Shown piece after piece: positions 59,248 through 64,000 of a stretch of DNA of 64,000 nt; the first letter of the stretch is position 1; every line of letters begins with the position of its first letter. Under the pieces are notes generated by a model. That model made no database searches. It saw nothing but the letters and a program-made list of their open reading frames with translations, and was not told where the DNA came from. A program made the position numbers and the translations under genes. This DNA comes from Combretum micranthum (taxonomy: Eukaryota > Streptophyta > Magnoliopsida > Myrtales > Combretaceae), in assembly GCA_024138025.1 (NCBI GenBank), contig JAMXBD010001398.1:186001-250000 (forward strand), read 5' to 3'.

Positions 59248-60699
59248 TGATCACACTTTTTCTATATGTGCTTTTTAAAACTCTTTTTAATCACTTTTTA
59301 AATTCCTTTAAATGCGAAGATATTTACCAGCAAGTGTACCGGGTGTATATGCAGTAATAAAATTTCATTGAGTACCGAATCATGTCCACAAAGAGTGAGG
59401 ACTAGCTCTCAATTGTATTAGTCCTAATTATAGCTAGGCAACTAAAAAAGATGTATTTTTAGATTTTTAGACATAGCTAATCTACAAAGAATTTCGGATT
59501 TCTAGCATCTTTAATTGAATTAGGTTTAGAGACAACAGATCTGAAAATCAATTGAATGTATGCTATGACCAGAATATACTTGTAAATCCAAATTGCTAAT
59601 GGGTTTAGTATTCAAGCAATTAAACATCGGATAAAAACTCCTTCTCCCAAAGAAATCAATTACCCTAAATTAACCAATCAATATTCTTTATTCCTAGGAA
59701 AGTGATTAATTAACTAATCTGTATAATTTTCTAAACCTTAATTAAATTCAAATCCATATCGCTATGAGATTTGTAATCTAAATTACCTAATTACAATCAT
59801 AATCTATCATGAATTGCAGAATTAATCCAAAACATATGACCGGTGAAATAGCATCAACAACATGAATACCAGCAACGATTCAATCAACAGTAGAAAACAT
59901 CAATCAAATAATCCAAATCAACAACTCAAAACCATTGATAAGATCAAATAAGAAAAAGCTTGAGATATAATCCATAACATGAAATCAGATAAAAAGGAAT
60001 GAAATCACCTTGAATAGGGATCCTATACTCAAATGCATGTTCAAATCATATCCTCCACTTAATCTCAATGTGGAATCCACAATCAAAGTAAAATAAAAAC
60101 TTTCTAGTCTTTTATGCCCTAAACTCTATCAAGGAGCAAAGGAAAATATGCTTTAGTTTCTGCCTAGGGTTCTTTTTTTTTTTACACAAGATCATAATAG
60201 GAATATATATACATATATATGAAAAGTTGCGCAGGGACTTAGGTTGGCGGCCTTGAAATTAATTTAGCCAACCTTCAATGTGGAAATGATATCCGAACAA
60301 AGAAAGCTAGCAGCGTTTGGGGTGGTGTTGGGGCAACCTTGATGCAGGCCGGCCAAAGGGCGGCAACCTTTCTACACCAGTGGCCGGTGTATAGAGGAAA
60401 TGATGAAGGCTAATGTTGTTCTGTTTCTAGGCTGGCTGTGTTGCTTTGTTGAAGCCAATGTTGATTTGTTCTATTATGAAGGCTAGCGGCCTTCTTTCGA
60501 TAATGGCTAGCTTACTTCTCTAGTTCTCTAAAATTGCATAAAACTCCTTTCAATTGCTTCTATTTGTAATAGAGGTTCTTTAAGACCTAAAATATAAAAA
60601 TAAATGTACTTAAGTACTAATTCTTTGTGATTTCTATAAAATCAATAATAATTAGACATGATTCATATGATAAAAAGTGAGTAAAATATGCCTTTATCA
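59248..60699 (-). repeat. Tat/Athila-like LTR (3' LTR on minus strand), 1452 bp
   Basis: It starts TGATCACACTT and ends GCCTTTATCA (TG...CA with TGAT/ATCA ends). The first 600 bp repeat directly at 61323. It contains the block AGCAAGTGTACCGGGTG... GTACCGAATCATGTCC (59330-59390), common in large plant gypsy LTRs. The GC-rich 60230-60490 stretch has GGCGGCC and GGCCGG words. A 5-bp flank GGAAT (59243-59247) is the candidate TSD; its partner would lie beyond the window. Confidence 0.65.
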
Positions 60700-61322
60700 G
60701 CTCCTTTACACTTGAACTTTTACTTGTCCTCAAGCAAAATAAATAAGAACACACGAAATCTATCATAGAAAGTACAAAACTTTTACTTTCATAATTCAAA
60801 CATCTTTTCTTTTATAGCTCATGACTTGCAATGCTAGTGCCTATTGCTCTAACTAAACTTGGTACATGTAATTAGATTACTACAATCAAAATTCAATAGT
60901 TAATCTAGACAAAACAAACTTTAATCCCAATGTTTAACCAAAAAAAAAAAAAAAACTTTCGTCCAAAAGTAAATACTCAATCCTATAAGGAAAAACATCC
61001 ATTTAAACTTCACTGGATCTTAGTAGGTATATAGTCCTTGCAACACAGAATGAAAGCATATGGTATCTACTTTCCCTAAATTTTCTTCTCTTTATTAAGT
61101 CTTATTTCATTTGGTACTTTAGCATCATATTTTTTTATTCATACAATCATTTTTTTTTTTTTTTTTCCAAAGTTTATGTATTGAACTTTTGCCTTTCCTC
61201 CCTTCTTATTATAGTGAGTTCATTGAATCGACACATCCCAGGCTCATCATGTAAGTGACCAGGTTTAAAGGGACCCCTATGGACTATATGTACTTCCTTC
61301 CCAGGCAACGATACCAAAAACT
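60700..61322 (-). mobile_element. Non-coding internal region of LARD-like element
   Basis: Only 623 bp lie between the two LTRs. Next to the left LTR, on the minus strand, is TTGCTTGAGGACAAGTAAAA followed by TTCAAGTGTAAAGGAGC. This matches the conserved GAGGACAAGCAAAAG motif that precedes the polypurine tract in Tat/Athila-type gypsy elements. Next to the right LTR is TTTTTGGTATCGTTGCCTGG, a decayed version of the TGGCGCCGTTGCCGGG primer-binding region of these elements. No gag or pol, so it must have depended on proteins supplied in trans. Confidence 0.65.
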
Positions 61323-62064
61323 GATCACGCTTATTCTATATGTACTTTTTAAAACTCTTTTAATCTCTTTTTAAATTTCTTTAAATGCAAAAATGTTTAT
61401 CTGACAGTGTATCAGGTGCGTGTGCAGTAATAAAATTTCAATGAATACCGAGTCATGTCCAGGGGAAGTGAGGACTAACTCTCAATTATATTTTTTTTTT
61501 TTTTGGATTTTTGAGATAAAAACTAATCTACAAAGAATTTGGGATTTCTAACACCTCTAATTGAGTTAAGTTAAGAACCAACTAATCAGAACAAGAATTG
61601 AATATAAGCTATTGACCAAAGTACACTTGCAAATCAAAATTGCTAATGGGTTTAGTGTATTCATGCAATTAAACACTAGTTAAAAACTCCTTTTTTTCAA
61701 AGACAATAATCACCCTAAATTAACTAATCAATTTTCTCTATTCCTAGAAAAGTGATTAATTGAATAATCTATATAAATTACAAAACCCTAATCGAATACA
61801 AATCCATATCCCTATGAGATTTATAATCAATGTTAGCTAATCATAGATTTGATTAGTGATAGTCGTAATTTATCCTTGATCTTAAAGGTTAATTAAGTCC
61901 AATTTATAGCTTTATTGAGATAATTTATAGTAGAATTGGTACTTAAGTATGATAAATATTCATTTCAGGTAAAATTAGAGCATATTGGAAACAATTAAAG
62001 GGATTTTGGAAGAATTTCATAAAAACTGATTAATTGGAGGAAGATTTCTTGTGCAAGACAATGT

Positions 62065-62255
62065 ACTCATTCATCCAAATGTTGTGTCTCTTCACCAATT
62101 GATGCAATGGTTCATGTAGAAAAGATGCACTCATTCATCTAAGTGTTGTGTCTTTTCACCAATGGATGTAATGGTTTGGGATCAAGACACATACATTCAT
62201 CCAAGTGTTGTACCTCTTCACCAAACAATGTGATGAATGAAAACAACACCATATC
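62065..62255. repeat. Three imperfect tandem units of about 63 bp
   Basis: Units begin near 62065, 62129 and 62192. Each carries CATTCATC(C/T)AA(A/G)TGTTGT, then CTTCACCAA, then a TG(C/T)AATGGTT-like end. Similarity drops in the third unit. Confidence 0.8.
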
Positions 62256-62399
62256 CATTCAAGAGGAGCAGATCAAGAGAATTATATATAGGTATAGATT
62301 AGAATACATGAGGATAATTATGAGGCAGAATTTATTAAAAAAAAAGATTGTACAAAAACTAAAAAAAAAAAGAGAGAGAATGTTGAGATTGTAATAAAA

Positions 62400-62426
62400 C
62401 CTCTCCCTCCTTGTAGGAGGGAGAGG
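62400..62426. other. Perfect 12-bp hairpin with 3-nt loop
   Basis: CCTCTCCCTCCT, loop TGT, AGGAGGGAGAGG. It is strongly GC-rich for this window and lies 20-30 bp after an AG-rich stretch. It may fold in RNA as part of an LTR transcript; no function is assigned. Confidence 0.8.
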
Positions 62427-63459
62427 GTGAGTTTGTTAGTAATTATGTTTGTCGTTCGTTTGTTGTGGATACAAGACTCCAGATCTACATCCAAATCCAA
62501 TGAAGGAGTTTTGTATTTTTCTCTACTCATTCTTCTCATCTTTTCTAAATATGTTAATATCATTCTTTATCTATTTTTCTGTCATTCTGTATGGGTAGAG
62601 AATGGGATTTATTCATGGATTTAACTTGAATTTGATCGTTAAAGTTTATTGCATCTAATAATTAACTAGATCTAGTAAATAGAATTAATTATCTCAAGAA
62701 GTAGTGAATGCGCAACACCTTCTTGACCAGATTTCTTTAGAATACATCGAGAGATGGTTCTTTAGAATATATCTTATTTACTATGCGAGTCGCTCATAGT
62801 GATAGAGATATCCCGGTGAGACTTTCTGCATTTGTTTGAAGAATTCAGAATATAATAAATCTTCATGCAACTTTCTAGTGGCTGTTAATTAGGAAGAGAT
62901 TCCAATGGACACACTAATTGTTAGAAATGAATGCTTCTGAGAAGAACATTCATATACTCAATGGATTCTTGCAGGTAGTAATCATTAGAGAATATATGTA
63001 TAAATTCATGTTAAGGAAATGAGAAAATCTTATTGTACTTGTTGTGTTCTATTTGTATTTGTATTGTGTTCTTAGTATAATCTAGTGTAATTTTAAATTT
63101 AGAATAGTAATCATTCATTTAATCGACTCTTTAAATTTTGCTAGATCATAGGAAAATTAGAGTAGTACTAGTGCCTGAGAATGTTCCTTGTGGGAGACGA
63201 CCCTATACTTTATCCTAAACTACATAACGATAGGTGCACTTGCCTGGATTTGACCGTGTTTAGGAAAATGAAATATAGGTTTATAAATTTAAAACTCGGT
63301 CGCTCTAAATTAGAGAGGAAATGAACCAACAATTAGAAAGGAGTTTTCCAATTGAAATCCTAATCTATCATGCATTCCAGAACTAATCCAAAACACACGC
63401 TTGGTGAAATAGCATCAACAATTCGAATACAAACAAAGAATCAATCAACAACAGTTTTC

Positions 63460-64000
63460 ACTTAAGGACTCAAACTCCTCTTAAACTTCCAACTCTAAGG
63501 CTAAGTATAAGGTAAATTTGTTCCTTAAAGATTTCACTACTTAATTTCAACTAAGTATTCTAATCATAACAACAGGTGAGTAAGGCCCTAAGTAAGTTAA
63601 TTTCACATTTTTGTATAGATGCTATCAACATTATTTAGTACAATCTCCAGATTTCATGAAAAAAAATTCAAAAGATTTAGCCTAAAATTGCCATATAATG
63701 CTTTATGACAAATATAAATTCAAACTATGGGTACAATACAATTCAAGTTAAAATGTCATATATATTCAATTAATTCAATAATTCAGACATCAGCAGACAT
63801 ATATACTTAATTTCATTCTCCACATCCTATTATCCTTTCACCTATACTTAAATTGAACAATGTTCTCACTATTCCTAAATCAGCTCAAAAAAGGAAAGAA
63901 ATAAAGATAAAAGAGAAAAGGAATAACAGTACTTCCCCAGTTTTGAAAATAGATGTAGTTTTGAGTTCAACTGGTACAGCAATAGGGAAAGTTATCCAAT
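63460..64000. other. Intergenic, nothing recognised
   Basis: AT-rich sequence after the LTR homology ends. No frames, repeats or RNA genes could be supported up to the window end. Confidence 0.5.

Larger units (their letters stand above)
61841..63352. mobile_element. Insertion inside the 5' LTR, unclassified
   Basis: Its boundaries are inferred from the break in LTR homology; flanks CTAAT and CCAAT could be a decayed TSD. It contains a three-unit tandem repeat (62065-62255), a perfect 12-bp hairpin (62400-62426) and, near 63160-63250, the reverse complement of the CAAGTGCACC block at 41780. No transposase or pol frame is seen. Confidence 0.4.
61323..63460 (-). repeat. Tat/Athila-like LTR (5' LTR on minus strand), interrupted
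   Basis: It starts TGATCACGCTTATTC and follows the left LTR to about 61840. The match resumes near 63352 (ATTGAAATCCTAATCTATC) and continues to about 63450. About 1.5 kb of unrelated sequence is therefore inserted. The LTR right end is not found; the match stops at AATCAATCAACAACAG. Confidence 0.6.

Noticed and set aside
62065..62255. Considered as a CRISPR-like array
   Set aside because: Only three imperfect units without unique spacers, in plant nuclear repeat DNA.
1..64000. tRNA, rRNA, organellar insert or bacterial defence system
   Set aside because: No cloverleaf with A and B boxes, no rRNA-like GC-rich block, no plastid or mitochondrial gene text and no prokaryotic operon structure were seen on either strand by eye.

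Overview
This window looks like nuclear DNA of a eudicot plant. It is strongly AT-rich. It holds a CC-NBS-LRR disease-resistance relic, Ty1/copia and Ty3/gypsy retrotransposons primed by initiator-Met tRNA, and MITEs of plant types. I found no intact host gene, and no rRNA, tRNA or CRISPR array. No species can be named from the sequence alone.

Layout. (1) 1-5.96 kb: intergenic DNA with a MULE-like TIR element (about 2.55-4.64 kb) carrying a nested hAT-type MITE (3583-4262), plus weak exon-like fragments. (2) 5.96-8.93 kb: a 3.0-kb TG...CA element ('A') with a perfect 5-bp target-site duplication (TSD). (3) 8797-25773 and 25774-38992: two head-to-tail copies of one segment. Each copy holds a rearranged Ty3/gypsy element with an extra inverted LTR, and a minus-strand CNL resistance pseudogene split by a Ty1/copia element at the same site. 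Copy 1 alone carries a 3.7-kb element ('E'); copy 2 preserves the empty site. Many 1-2 nt indels, clustered in patches, separate the copies, so unpolished or haplotype-duplicated assembly must be considered alongside true tandem duplication. (4) 39.7-41.5 kb: a second TIR element with a nested Mutator-type MITE. (5) 42.4-56.7 kb: nested large TG...CA elements ('B' in 'D', 'C' in 'G') and a solo gypsy LTR. (6) 57-64 kb: LINE-like 3' end, then a non-coding Tat/Athila-like LTR element on the minus strand whose upstream LTR is itself interrupted.

How the parts fit. The gene content is a decayed resistance-gene locus invaded by transposons. The least conventional signal is the family of 3-4 kb elements A-E and G. 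They have TG...CA ends and mostly exact 5-bp TSDs, and no gag or pol. Six members share a small inverted-repeat motif (roughly CTGRGC...GCTCA). In at least three members it lies just upstream of a splice-acceptor-like TTTCAG, followed by a short acidic open reading frame. They are best read as very large solo LTRs, or non-coding LTR elements, with a conserved transcript architecture.
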